Shown here one piece after another: positions 1 to 7,371 of a stretch of 12,053 nucleotides of DNA (the stretch's first letter is position 1; each line of letters begins with the position of its first letter). Under the pieces are notes generated by a model. The model did no database searches and was not told the origin of the DNA. It was given only the letters and a program-made list of their open reading frames with translations. Both the position numbers and the translations under genes were made by a program. The stretch spans positions 1 through 12,053 of the forward strand of contig CAZHZH010000083.1 of the NCBI GenBank assembly GCA_964537205.1, given 5' to 3'. This stretch comes from Colivivens sp964537205 (GTDB lineage: Bacteria; Bacteroidota; Bacteroidia; Bacteroidales; Bacteroidaceae).

Positions 1-73
1 AGTGGGCATTCACACAGCGGAAGCTTCTGCGTTATAGTGTTTTTAGTTGGTTGCTTTCAGCTTCGTTGTTCTT

Positions 74-105
74 ATCCCAATTCTGTCTATTGACCGAATT
101 GGGAT
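74..105. repeat. 10-bp perfect inverted repeat (hairpin) with 12-nt loop
   Basis: Bases 74-83 (atcccaattc) are the exact reverse complement of 96-105, separated by 12 nt. It lies downstream of the minus-strand GH128-like gene, beyond the interleaved repeats at 116-171. It could be part of a bidirectional 3' end, but neither side is followed by a clear T-run. Function is unknown. Confidence 0.5.
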
Positions 106-115
106 TGTGGATTGG

Positions 116-171
116 CGCAGTCAAACGTAGCCTTTGTATTTGGTTTGACTGCGTTCGGCTTGCAAGGCTAC
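116..171. repeat. Two interleaved perfect inverted repeats after the GH128-like gene
   Basis: Bases 116-126 pair perfectly with 143-153 (11 bp), and 127-134 pair perfectly with 164-171 (8 bp). The arms alternate (A, B, A', B'), so the two hairpins cannot both form as simple stems. They are either mutually exclusive or form a pseudoknot. The stop codon of the GH128-like gene (168-170 on the minus strand) lies inside the second stem. No T-tract follows on either strand, so this is not a standard intrinsic terminator. It may protect or end the mRNA, but that is inference. Confidence 0.6.
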
Positions 172-2933
172 TTGTCACGCATATAGTCGTAGATGCTCAA
201 CACGTCTTGTGTGTCCACCTGTCCGTCGCCGTTCACATCTTCGGCGGTGCTTGAGGTCACTTCGTTCGAACTGCGCATAAACTCGTACACGCTTAGTACG
301 TCCTGCGTGTCCACCTGTCCGTCGCCATTCACGTCTCCTGCTTCATTTGACGTGTTGGACGAAATGCAAATCCACCCGAACTTGTCACCACTTTCCAGGT
401 TGTTAGTATAATTGCCGGCTGAGGTGTCGACGACCCTCCTTATACGTGTGCCGTATGTCAAGGTGTTGCCGTCTTCGTCCTTCGTCTGCATGTCTATGTA
501 TTTGCGTATGACGGTCGCGGTAGGGTAGTTGTATGTTTGCAACGCGCCAAACATGTAAGGATTGCTGAGGAATATTGTATCCGCGTCTTCCGACACTGTG
601 CCGTCGGTATTTGTCGTGCGGAATACTTCCTGGCGGTATGTGACTCCGTAGACAAGGTTCTCGCCTATTCCCGCGCTTATGAGGATGTCCTTGTTTATTT
701 TCCCTTGTCCCGGCGTGCATGCGAGATAGTTCATCGTTTGGGCGATCGTAAGGTTTTTGCCTACGCCTGCCTCATACATGGCAGTCGCCTTGAAACCTGT
801 GTTGGTCACATCCCATATTCTCACATTGATTGGGTTTGTCCGCAATGAAGGTTTTAGTTCTGTGATGACAACAGGGACGACTCCTTCAGCAAACGGTTCG
901 TTAAACGTGACTTCCGTAGTGTCGCCTTTCACTCTCGCAGTACCGATTTCCACATCTACGTCTCCATAAGTGTGGTTGCCTGCCGGTATGGCGAGGAACG
1001 AGACTTGCTCTGCGCTGGTGATGGTTTGTGTGCCAGACTGTCCCCAAGGCAGCAACTGATACGTGAATCCCCTGACACTCGTGTTGCTTATAAGGGACAC
1101 TGGTGTCGTCGTGGTGTTCTTTAATGTGTATATACCGGTAAATATCAGTGGTGTCGCCGCCTGGGTGGTGTCGAACTCCACTGCTATTGAGCTGAGGTTC
1201 GTGACATCGATGTTCCCGTATTGCATTGTCTCGTCACCTTTCGATGAACTTACGGTCACGGACGTTGTGTTCGAGTATTTGGCAGCCTTGCCTATGCCGT
1301 ACGACGCGATGCGGTAGTAGTTGGCTCCCGCCTCTGGGTAGTCGGTGAACTGGTAAGAAGCTCCGGTCTTGCTGTTCTTGTCTTTCAGCGTCACTCTGCC
1401 GATCCATTTGTAAGTAATGTCACCCGGACGGCGGCATTCCACCGTCATAGAGTCGAGCATGTCGCCGTTGTCGTCGTTCCATGTCAGTGTATAGCTTCCC
1501 TTCGACTTCGTGTAAGTGCCGTTGAGGTTTGTCGGAGCGTAATACACCACTGTAGGGACGAACTCATAGTCTTTATTGTAACCTAATCCGCTTCCCATCG
1601 ACGCATAGTATTCTCCCAGTGTGGTAAGTGAGCCGTTCTCGTATATGTGGGCTTTGCTCTCACTGTTCCAATAGGCGTATCTCTCGACTGCTCCTGATGA
1701 GTTGAGCGTATTCAGTATGGACTTCGTGGTGCTCAGGATGTCGTTGTTTGACACGCCGCTGCCGAAAGCCCCGTTGCTGTTCCACGATGCGCCCCAAATC
1801 CATTCTGACACCCATATAGGGCGTTTCATGCTTGGCCACCACCGGGATTGCAGATATCCGAAGTTGCCGGAGTTCCAATAGGCGTGAACGTCTACGATGT
1901 CGCACCTCCATCCTTTTGCGTCGATGCTGTCGAGGAAGGTCTTTATGAAGCCTGTCCCGTTCCAATAGTCGCTGCCGTCCCATGAGGATGGAGAGCAGAG
2001 GCGCAAGCCCGTACGCATCAGGTTCTGCCAGTTGTTGAGTATGGTCGCGAGGTCTTGTGGATGGTCGTCGCTTGTGTTGCGCGGCTCGTTGTTGTTCTTC
2101 AAGTGGCATGACTGTGAGACGCTTCCGCATGTCGATGCCGACGGGTAGTCCTCATATATGTGGTTTGGAACCCATTCCTGGTCGGGCAGCAAACTTGCGT
2201 TGCCTTGCGCCCAGTCGTAACACCATGATGTGTTGAGCGCCGCGTTTGCCGCCGCGCTGGCATTGCTCGCCAACCCTTTTTTCTGTGCGTTGAACCATTT
2301 GAAAAGTCGGTAGGAGGATATGCGTCCGCTCATGTGTTCTGGCAGATTGACCTCCAAATCCTCTTTGTCTGCTATGAAGCAGCGGCTGTAACCCCATCCA
2401 GCCGTACCGAGCGCGAATGTAACCATATATCCGCGCTTCAGCTTGAACGACTTGATATTGTTCAGCAATGTCGCCGTTGTAAGGGTCTTCATGAAACCTC
2501 CGGAATGCCCCTCTGAATAGTCTGAACACGAGTCGCCGCTGAAGTCCTCCCCGGTATAGCATACAAGCGGATGGAAGTCGTCGCCGCCATACGGCAGGAT
2601 TATGGTTCCACTGCTGTACATCCTGACTTGGCAGTTTACGCCGTCGACCGCCTTCTCTCCTTTGATGTATATGTGGTCCATCCATGTGCTTAACACCACG
2701 CTTGGCTTGATTTTCTGGATGATGACTACCGCGTGTTCTGTATTGGTGATGTCGACACTGCCGGCTGTTGCGAAAGGCGTGGCACTTGTGATGGTGTAAT
2801 CAACGTCCGCGCTGATGGTCGCTCCCGATGCTACTTGCGACACCGATTGTACGGTATTTGCCGCCTTCGCCATGACTGCGATGCAGAGCAATGAGATTGT
2901 AAGGATTGTCAGTCTCTTCATAATATGTTTCAT
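168..2933 (-). CDS. Secreted multidomain GH128-type glycoside hydrolase with C-terminal dockerin-like repeats
   Basis: The protein is 921 residues with a Sec signal peptide (MKRLTILTISLLCIAVMAKA, residues 5-24); translation could begin at Met1 or at Met5 (2921), and both keep the signal. Residues about 25-225 form a beta-rich domain I do not recognise. Residues about 235-455 match the GH128 (Glyco_hydro_cc) core: SWCYDW at 236-241, NNNEP with Glu283 as likely acid/base, DVHAYW with His350, and VSEW with Glu377 as likely nucleophile. Members of this family cleave beta-1,3-glucan. Residues about 464-565 look Fn3-like. Residues about 674-740 faintly resemble H-type lectin domains. Two dockerin-type calcium loops (DVNGDGQVD) start at Asp867 and Asp899, 32 residues apart. 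No type IX secretion C-terminal domain or lipobox is seen, so its final location (periplasm or outside) is open. It is transcribed divergently from lpxD. The GH call is firm, the substrate inferred. Confidence 0.85.
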   Translation of the reverse strand: MKHIMKRLTILTISLLCIAVMAKAANTVQSVSQVASGATISADVDYTITSATPFATAGSVDITNTEHAVVIIQKIKPSVVLSTWMDHIYIKGEKAVDGVNCQVRMYSSGTIILPYGGDDFHPLVCYTGEDFSGDSCSDYSEGHSGGFMKTLTTATLLNNIKSFKLKRGYMVTFALGTAGWGYSRCFIADKEDLEVNLPEHMSGRISSYRLFKWFNAQKKGLASNASAAANAALNTSWCYDWAQGNASLLPDQEWVPNHIYEDYPSASTCGSVSQSCHLKNNNEPRNTSDDHPQDLATILNNWQNLMRTGLRLCSPSSWDGSDYWNGTGFIKTFLDSIDAKGWRCDIVDVHAYWNSGNFGYLQSRWWPSMKRPIWVSEWIWGASWNSNGAFGSGVSNNDILSTTKSILNTLNSSGAVERYAYWNSESKAHIYENGSLTTLGEYYASMGSGLGYNKDYEFVPTVVYYAPTNLNGTYTKSKGSYTLTWNDDNGDMLDSMTVECRRPGDITYKWIGRVTLKDKNSKTGASYQFTDYPEAGANYYRIASYGIGKAAKYSNTTSVTVSSSKGDETMQYGNIDVTNLSSIAVEFDTTQAATPLIFTGIYTLKNTTTTPVSLISNTSVRGFTYQLLPWGQSGTQTITSAEQVSFLAIPAGNHTYGDVDVEIGTARVKGDTTEVTFNEPFAEGVVPVVITELKPSLRTNPINVRIWDVTNTGFKATAMYEAGVGKNLTIAQTMNYLACTPGQGKINKDILISAGIGENLVYGVTYRQEVFRTTNTDGTVSEDADTIFLSNPYMFGALQTYNYPTATVIRKYIDMQTKDEDGNTLTYGTRIRRVVDTSAGNYTNNLESGDKFGWICISSNTSNEAGDVNGDGQVDTQDVLSVYEFMRSSNEVTSSTAEDVNGDGQVDTQDVLSIYDYMRDK
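171..335 (-). repeat. Tandem dockerin-type calcium-binding repeat, coding
   Basis: Two coding copies (267-335 and 171-239) encode the same 15 residues DVNGDGQVDTQDVLS, followed by similar helices (VYEFMR and IYDYMR). The DxNxDGxxD spacing is the calcium loop of dockerin type I and related EF-hand repeats. The DNA of the copies shares a 20-nt exact block (gtgtccacctgtccgtcgcc on the plus strand) but differs at synonymous positions elsewhere. In cellulosomes dockerins bind cohesins. No cohesin is seen here, and the role in Bacteroidetes enzymes is not clear. Confidence 0.8.
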
Positions 2934-2971
2934 GCTTAAAAAATGATGTCTTGAAAAACAATTACCATCTG

Positions 2972-2979
2972 CAAAAATA
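2972..2979 (-). promoter_or_regulatory. Probable -7 box for the GH128-like gene
   Basis: On the minus strand the bases read TATTTTTG, which fits the Bacteroidetes -7 consensus TAnnTTTG, about 39 nt before the start codon at 2933. The expected TTTG -33 element is only weakly matched (TTCT-like, near 2998-3002), so the site is plausible and not certain. Confidence 0.35.
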
Positions 2980-3000
2980 GTAATAATTTCCTTTACTCAG

Positions 3001-3022
3001 AATATTATATGGTAATAATATT
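3001..3022. repeat. AT-rich 8-bp inverted repeat between divergent genes
   Basis: Bases 3001-3008 (aatattat) are the reverse complement of 3015-3022 (ataatatt), with a 6-nt spacer. It sits between the two divergent starts, next to the likely -33 region of the GH128-like gene. That position suits an operator, but AT-rich DNA gives such palindromes by chance fairly often. Confidence 0.3.
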
Positions 3023-3089
3023 ATCGCTTTTCACAAAAAAAAACTTGCTATTTATGTTGTTTGACACAAAAAAGGGGCGGACATAAACG

Positions 3090-3117
3090 TTGGTTCCATT
3101 TTTTTTACGTAACTTTG
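3090..3117 (+). promoter_or_regulatory. Probable promoter of the lpxD-miaA operon
   Basis: TAACTTTG at 3110-3117 is a full match to the Bacteroidetes -7 consensus TAnnTTTG. A TTGG at 3090-3093 could serve as the -33 element, though the 16-17 nt spacing is a little short of the usual 19-21. The leader to the lpxD ATG at 3141 would be about 15-20 nt. No Shine-Dalgarno is seen, only an A-rich stretch, as is usual for the phylum. Confidence 0.5.
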
Positions 3118-3140
3118 CCCGCGGTAACTAAAAAGGTAAG

Positions 3141-4193
3141 ATGGAAATTACTGCACATCAGATTGCGGCATACATCAACGGAACTATTGAAGGAGATGAA
3201 AATGCCGTAATAGATAAATTTGCAAAAATAGAAGAAGGGGTTCCTGGAGCTATATCGTTTCTCGCCAACTCTCAATACGAACATTATATATATACAACAC
3301 AATCTTCTGTCGTACTCGTAAATGAAGATTTCAAACCTGCACAGCCGGTCAAGGCTACTCTTATACGTGTAAAAAACGCATACGAGGCCGTAAGTCGGCT
3401 CTTGCAGTTATATGAGTCAATGAAGCCCAAGCCAAGCGGCATTAGCTCTTTGGCGTTTATAGCCGACACTGCGAAAATTGGCAAGGATGTCTACATCGCG
3501 CCGTTCGCGGTCGTTGAGGACGGAGCTGAAATCGGCGACGGCGTTGAGTTGTATCCGCATGTCACAGTGGGCGCTCACGCCACTGTGGGGAATGACACCA
3601 TTATATATAGTAATGCCGTGATTTATCATGGATGCAAGATCGGCAGTCGCTGCATACTCCATGCGGGCTGTGTGATCGGAGCTGACGGGTTCGGCTTCGC
3701 GCCGACGGCAGAGGGTTATGAGAAGATTCCTCAAATAGGTATCGTGACAATTGAGGATAATGTGGAAATAGGCGCCAATACGTGTATCGACCGTTCCACA
3801 ATGGGAACTACAATCGTACATAGCGGAGTGAAACTCGACAACCTTGTGCAGATAGCCCACAACGTGGAAGTGGGCAGTAACACGGTCATGTCGGCCCAAG
3901 TGGGTGTCGCAGGCAGCGCAAAGGTCGGCGAATGGTGTATGCTGGGCGGACAAGTGGGTGTCGCCGGACATATCACGTTGGGCGACAAGGTCTATGCAGG
4001 CGCGCAATCGGGCATTCCTGGCGGACGGATGGTGAAGAACGGCAATTGTACTATTATGGGCTATCCGGCAATTGAACATCAAAACTTCGCAAGGAGTTCG
4101 GTGGCATACAAGAACCTTCCAGATTTAGTGAAACAAGTAAATAAACTTCAGACGGAAATAGAAGAATTAAGAGCAATATGCAAAAGCAGGTAA
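3141..4193 (+). CDS. lpxD: UDP-3-O-acylglucosamine N-acyltransferase LpxD
   Basis: LpxD transfers a 3-hydroxyacyl chain from acyl-ACP to the 2-amino group of UDP-3-O-acylglucosamine, the third step of lipid A synthesis, in the cytoplasm. The protein has 350 residues, near the family's usual length. An N-terminal uridine-binding domain (about 1-95) precedes a long left-handed beta-helix of hexapeptide repeats (about 100-310, e.g. AKIGKDVYIAPFAVV) and a short C-terminal helix (about 325-350). The signature GADGFGF is present, and LVQIAHNVEVG carries His240, which aligns with the catalytic His239 of E. coli. It is the first gene of the operon, and its last 16 nt overlap the start of lpxC, suggesting coupled translation. 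Identification is secure. Confidence 0.96.
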   Translation: MEITAHQIAAYINGTIEGDENAVIDKFAKIEEGVPGAISFLANSQYEHYIYTTQSSVVLVNEDFKPAQPVKATLIRVKNAYEAVSRLLQLYESMKPKPSGISSLAFIADTAKIGKDVYIAPFAVVEDGAEIGDGVELYPHVTVGAHATVGNDTIIYSNAVIYHGCKIGSRCILHAGCVIGADGFGFAPTAEGYEKIPQIGIVTIEDNVEIGANTCIDRSTMGTTIVHSGVKLDNLVQIAHNVEVGSNTVMSAQVGVAGSAKVGEWCMLGGQVGVAGHITLGDKVYAGAQSGIPGGRMVKNGNCTIMGYPAIEHQNFARSSVAYKNLPDLVKQVNKLQTEIEELRAICKSR

Positions 4194-5089
4194 CCCTGAA
4201 AGACTGCTTCACAGTCAGAAGCAAAGGATTACATACAGGTAAGTTTGTAACGGCGAAATTCTGCCCGGCTCCTGAGAACTACGGATATAAGATGGTTCGT
4301 GTCGATTTGGAAGGAACACCGGTCATACGATGCCTTTCGGAAAACGTGATTGAGACGACAAGAGGAACTGTAATAGCGGAAGGTGATGTACGGGTAGGTA
4401 CTATAGAGCATGCGATGGCGGCCATATACGCGTCGGGCATTGACAATTGCAGAATAGAACTTGACGGTCCTGAAATGCCGATACTCGACGGCAGTGCTGA
4501 AATATTCGTCGAGGAGATTAACAAGGCGGGACTCGTACAGCAGAACGCTGAAAAAAAATATGTCATTGTTGATCATGAGATAAAAATAGACGGCGAACGT
4601 GGCGAACATATAGTCGTAAGCCCGTGCGACCATCTGTCGTTGGATATAACTATCGCGTTCCAGTCGAAAATGCTGGCTAATCAATCTGCCGCATTAGACG
4701 ATATAAGCGACTTCCCACAGGAGATAGCCTCGGCTCGTACTTTTGTCTTTGTGAGGGATGTACAGCCGTTGTTCGAACTGGGGTATATAAAAGGCGGTGA
4801 CCTCGACAACGCGATTGTCATATATGAAAACCAGCTGTCGCAGGACAAGCTGGATTTTCTTGCAGACGAGATGGGCGTGCCTCATATGGACGCGACGAAG
4901 CTCGGCTATTTGAATCGCAAGCCGCTTACCTGGCCCAATGAGATGGCACGGCACAAGTTGCTCGACATCATCGGAGACCTCGCACTGATCGGCGGACCGT
5001 TGAAAGCCAGAATCAAGGCTCTTCGGCCAGGGCATACTATTAATAACAAGGTGGCGCGCATGATAAAGGCGCAGAGTAAATTACAATAA
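4178..5089 (+). CDS. lpxC: UDP-3-O-acyl-N-acetylglucosamine deacetylase LpxC, without the FabZ fusion
   Basis: LpxC is the zinc deacetylase that commits UDP-3-O-acyl-GlcNAc to lipid A. The 303-residue protein has the expected metal and catalytic set: TIEH with Glu77 and zinc ligand His78, HKLLD with His259 and Asp263 as the other zinc ligands, and RPGHTINNK with catalytic His286. The start MQKQVTLKDCF leads into the family's SKGLHTG motif at the correct distance and overlaps lpxD by 16 nt. In most Bacteroidetes this gene is a bifunctional LpxC-FabZ fusion of about 460 residues. Here the frame stops (TAA) 17 residues after His286, and only 17 nt separate it from lpxA, leaving no room for FabZ. 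Both ends look natural, with no sign of a frameshift, so this is probably a genuine single-domain LpxC. Confidence 0.95.
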   Translation: MQKQVTLKDCFTVRSKGLHTGKFVTAKFCPAPENYGYKMVRVDLEGTPVIRCLSENVIETTRGTVIAEGDVRVGTIEHAMAAIYASGIDNCRIELDGPEMPILDGSAEIFVEEINKAGLVQQNAEKKYVIVDHEIKIDGERGEHIVVSPCDHLSLDITIAFQSKMLANQSAALDDISDFPQEIASARTFVFVRDVQPLFELGYIKGGDLDNAIVIYENQLSQDKLDFLADEMGVPHMDATKLGYLNRKPLTWPNEMARHKLLDIIGDLALIGGPLKARIKALRPGHTINNKVARMIKAQSKLQ

Positions 5090-5106
5090 TAAATAAAAGA
5101 ATAAGA

Positions 5107-5880
5107 ATGTCAAAAATAAGTCCGTTAGCATTTATAGACCCAGAGGCGAAGATTGGCAAGGACTGTACTATAGGTCCGTTCTGCTTCATCGACAAGGGAG
5201 TGGAGATTGGTGACAACAACGAACTGATGAACAGTGTCACAATCCTTAATGGAACAACATTGGGCGATGGAAACTTGATATTCCCCGGAGCGGTCATCGG
5301 AGCCGTTCCGCAGGACTTGAAGTTCAAAGGTGAGAAATCGTATGTCGTCATAGGCGATCACAACCGTATACGCGAGAATGTAACCATTCACAGGGGTACG
5401 GCAAGCAAGGGCGTAACCACCGTCGGCAGTAACAACTTGATTATGGAGAACGCGCACATAGCGCACGACTGTGAGTTCGGCAGCAACATCGTCATGGGAA
5501 ACTCCACAAAACTCGGAGGCGAGGTGATAGTGGACGATTATGCCATTATCAGCGCGGTGGTGCTTGTGCATCAGTTCTGCCGCATCGGCGGATATACGAT
5601 GGTGCAGGGTGGCACACGGACCAGCATGGACGTTCCTCCGTATGTGATCGCTGCCCGTGAACCGGTCGCTTATTGCGGATTGAACATCGTAGGCCTTAAG
5701 CGTAAGAACTTCTCCACTGAACTTATAAACGACATACACAATGCCTATCGTATTATATATAACAGCAACCTGCGTGTCCCTGAGGCTTTGAAGCAGGTAC
5801 GCGAGACTATTCCTGTCGGACCTGAAGTGCAATACATATTGGACTTTGTGGGCGCGTCACAACGTGGAATTATTCGTTAG
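5107..5880 (+). CDS. lpxA: Acyl-ACP:UDP-N-acetylglucosamine O-acyltransferase LpxA
   Basis: LpxA performs the first step of lipid A synthesis, moving a 3-hydroxyacyl group from acyl-ACP to the 3-OH of UDP-GlcNAc. The 257-residue length is typical. Hexapeptide beta-helix repeats span about residues 1-185, starting with SPLAFIDPEAKIGKDCTIGP. MENAHIAHDC contains His117 and His120, the latter aligning with catalytic His125 of E. coli. IRENVTIHRGT and GLNIVGLKRK are also family motifs. A C-terminal helical domain (about 190-257) completes the trimer-forming fold. It starts 17 nt after lpxC and ends 11 nt before the next gene. Gene order lpxD-lpxC-lpxA with no fabZ gene between is notable. Acyl length preference cannot be read from sequence alone. 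Confidence 0.96.
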   Translation: MSKISPLAFIDPEAKIGKDCTIGPFCFIDKGVEIGDNNELMNSVTILNGTTLGDGNLIFPGAVIGAVPQDLKFKGEKSYVVIGDHNRIRENVTIHRGTASKGVTTVGSNNLIMENAHIAHDCEFGSNIVMGNSTKLGGEVIVDDYAIISAVVLVHQFCRIGGYTMVQGGTRTSMDVPPYVIAAREPVAYCGLNIVGLKRKNFSTELINDIHNAYRIIYNSNLRVPEALKQVRETIPVGPEVQYILDFVGASQRGIIR

Positions 5881-5891
5881 ACTTTAGTAAT

Positions 5892-6440
5892 ATGATTTTT
5901 AGATTTATCCTTATCTCGGACGAAGTCGACGACTTCATGCGGGAAATACAGCTTGATTCAGATGCCACGTTCCTTGATTTCCATAAGGCTATTCTCAAGA
6001 CATGTGATTATAAGGATGACCAACTCACGTATTTCACAATTTGTGAAAATGGTTGGGAAAAACGTCAGGAGATTACTTTGGTGGAAATGGACACGGAGAG
6101 CGATGAGGACTCGTACGTCATGGCGGATACTGCCTTGAGCGAGTTCATCGATGAGGAAAAACAGCATCTCCTCTATACGTTTGATCCATTGGCCGACAGA
6201 TGTTTTTTCATTGAGGTGGCTGAAATCATAACTGGTAAAAGACTCAAGGAACCAAAGGTGACCCGGCAATTGGGCAAGGCTCCACAACAAACAATCGATG
6301 TTGACGAGCTGCTGGCGAAGGAACCACTGCCTCCGACGGGTGGCGGCGATTTGGACGATGACTTGTTCGGCGACGGCATCGACGACGACGAACTGGGATT
6401 GGAAGGTTTGGAGATAAGCGACGGCAACCCTTATGAGTAA
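5892..6440 (+). CDS. pRiA4b ORF-3-like small acidic protein, function unknown
   Basis: The product has 182 residues. Residues about 1-115 resemble the plasmid pRiA4b ORF-3 / IS1096 TnpR-like family (PF07929 type): an opening beta strand MIFRFILISDEVDDFMREI, then DATFLDFHKAILKTC and QLTYFTICENGW, the usual order of strand, helix and strand. No catalytic residues are known for the family, and the transposon-derived name does not imply mobility. Residues about 115-182 are low-complexity and strongly acidic (DLDDDLFGDGIDDDELGLEG) and probably disordered. The gene begins 11 nt after lpxA, and its last 8 nt overlap the miaA start (ATGAGTAA), so the two are likely translated together. From memory, similar genes sit beside lpxA and miaA in other Bacteroidales, but the role there is not known. 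No signal peptide or membrane segment is visible. Confidence 0.75.
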   Translation: MIFRFILISDEVDDFMREIQLDSDATFLDFHKAILKTCDYKDDQLTYFTICENGWEKRQEITLVEMDTESDEDSYVMADTALSEFIDEEKQHLLYTFDPLADRCFFIEVAEIITGKRLKEPKVTRQLGKAPQQTIDVDELLAKEPLPPTGGGDLDDDLFGDGIDDDELGLEGLEISDGNPYE

Positions 6441-7371
6441 TGGTACGCTGGTCGTCTTGCTGGGACCGACGGCAGTAGGAAAAACGGAGCTTGGCGTTGC
6501 TGTCGCCAAGCTCTTGTCGTGTGATATCATATCAGCCGACTCACGGCAGATTTACAAGGATATAACAATAGGCACGGCGAAACCCTCCAAGGATGAAATG
6601 GGAGGTGTGGTGCATCACTTCGTCGACATTCTGCCTCTTGAGCAATACTATAGTGCGGCTCAGTACGAACAGGATGTGCTGCGCTTGTTGGACGAGCAGT
6701 TCCAAAGCCGCGAATACGCGCTCATGGTCGGGGGAAGCATGATGTATATCGACGCGGTTACAAAGGGCATAGACGACATACCGACTATTAATGATGACAC
6801 CCGCAGTCTGATGAAAGAGCGGCTGCGGACTGAAGGACTGGATGTCTTGGCCGCCGAACTCCGCTTGCTCGACCCCGCATACTATGAGGAGGTGGATAAG
6901 AAGAACTATAAGCGCATCGTGCATGCGTTGGAGGTGTGCTACCAGACGGGCAGACCTTATTCTTCGTTCCGTATGAGGATGCCGAAGGAGCGTCCGTTCA
7001 ATATAGTCAAAATTGGGTTGCGCAGGGAGCGGAGCAACCTGTTTTCACGAATAAACGACAGGGTGGACCAGATGATGCGAAACGGACTTCTGGATGAGGC
7101 TAAGCGTGTCTACCCGAAACGCCAGCTTAATTCTCTCAACACTGTCGGATATAAGGAACTGTTCCGGGTGCTCGACGGCGAATGGGAACTCGGTATGGCA
7201 GTCGAACGCTTGAAGAAAAACACGCGTGTGTATGCGAAGAAGCAGATGACCTGGTTCGCGCACGACAGTTCCATACATTGGATTGATGTTGACAAGCTCT
7301 CGCTCTCACAACAGATTCGGGCGGTTGTGGATATTGTAACTGATACCCCTCGTCATACCGAAGCCCTTTAG
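6433..7371 (+). CDS. miaA: tRNA dimethylallyltransferase MiaA
   Basis: MiaA adds a dimethylallyl group to N6 of A37 in tRNAs that read codons starting with U. The 312-residue protein is normal in length. Motifs are in order: the P-loop GPTAVGKT (11-18), ISADSRQIY with likely base Asp36, GTAKP (47-51), GGSMMY (100-105), TVGYKEL and the C-terminal KKQMTWF, equivalent to RQxTWxR. Ser102 takes the place of the usual Thr; from memory this is common in Bacteroidetes MiaA. The start overlaps the preceding gene by 8 nt, favouring translational coupling and making this ATG the natural choice. The last residues RHTEAL and the TAG stop (7369-7371) lie inside a copy of a dispersed repeat (7351-7390), so the tail was probably set by repeat insertion. 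It is the last gene of the operon. Confidence 0.95.
   Translation: MSNGTLVVLLGPTAVGKTELGVAVAKLLSCDIISADSRQIYKDITIGTAKPSKDEMGGVVHHFVDILPLEQYYSAAQYEQDVLRLLDEQFQSREYALMVGGSMMYIDAVTKGIDDIPTINDDTRSLMKERLRTEGLDVLAAELRLLDPAYYEEVDKKNYKRIVHALEVCYQTGRPYSSFRMRMPKERPFNIVKIGLRRERSNLFSRINDRVDQMMRNGLLDEAKRVYPKRQLNSLNTVGYKELFRVLDGEWELGMAVERLKKNTRVYAKKQMTWFAHDSSIHWIDVDKLSLSQQIRAVVDIVTDTPRHTEAL

Noticed and set aside
17..30. Near-palindrome gcggaagcttctgc at the left edge
   Set aside because: It is short and has one mismatch. It lies at the window edge with no gene or T-run to support a role.
51..254. Short plus-strand frame at the left edge
   Set aside because: It runs across the inverted repeats and into the 3' end of the GH128-like gene in antisense. 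The product has no recognisable motif.
5125..5832. Open frame of 235 codons antisense to lpxA, and one of 221 codons antisense to lpxD (3417-4082)
   Set aside because: The plus-strand genes are well identified. The antisense frames have no family features and arise from the hexapeptide codon pattern.
5892..6440. Possible transposon remnant, because the family name includes IS1096 TnpR
   Set aside because: There are no terminal repeats or transposase. The gene is embedded and overlapping in a housekeeping operon, so the name is historical.
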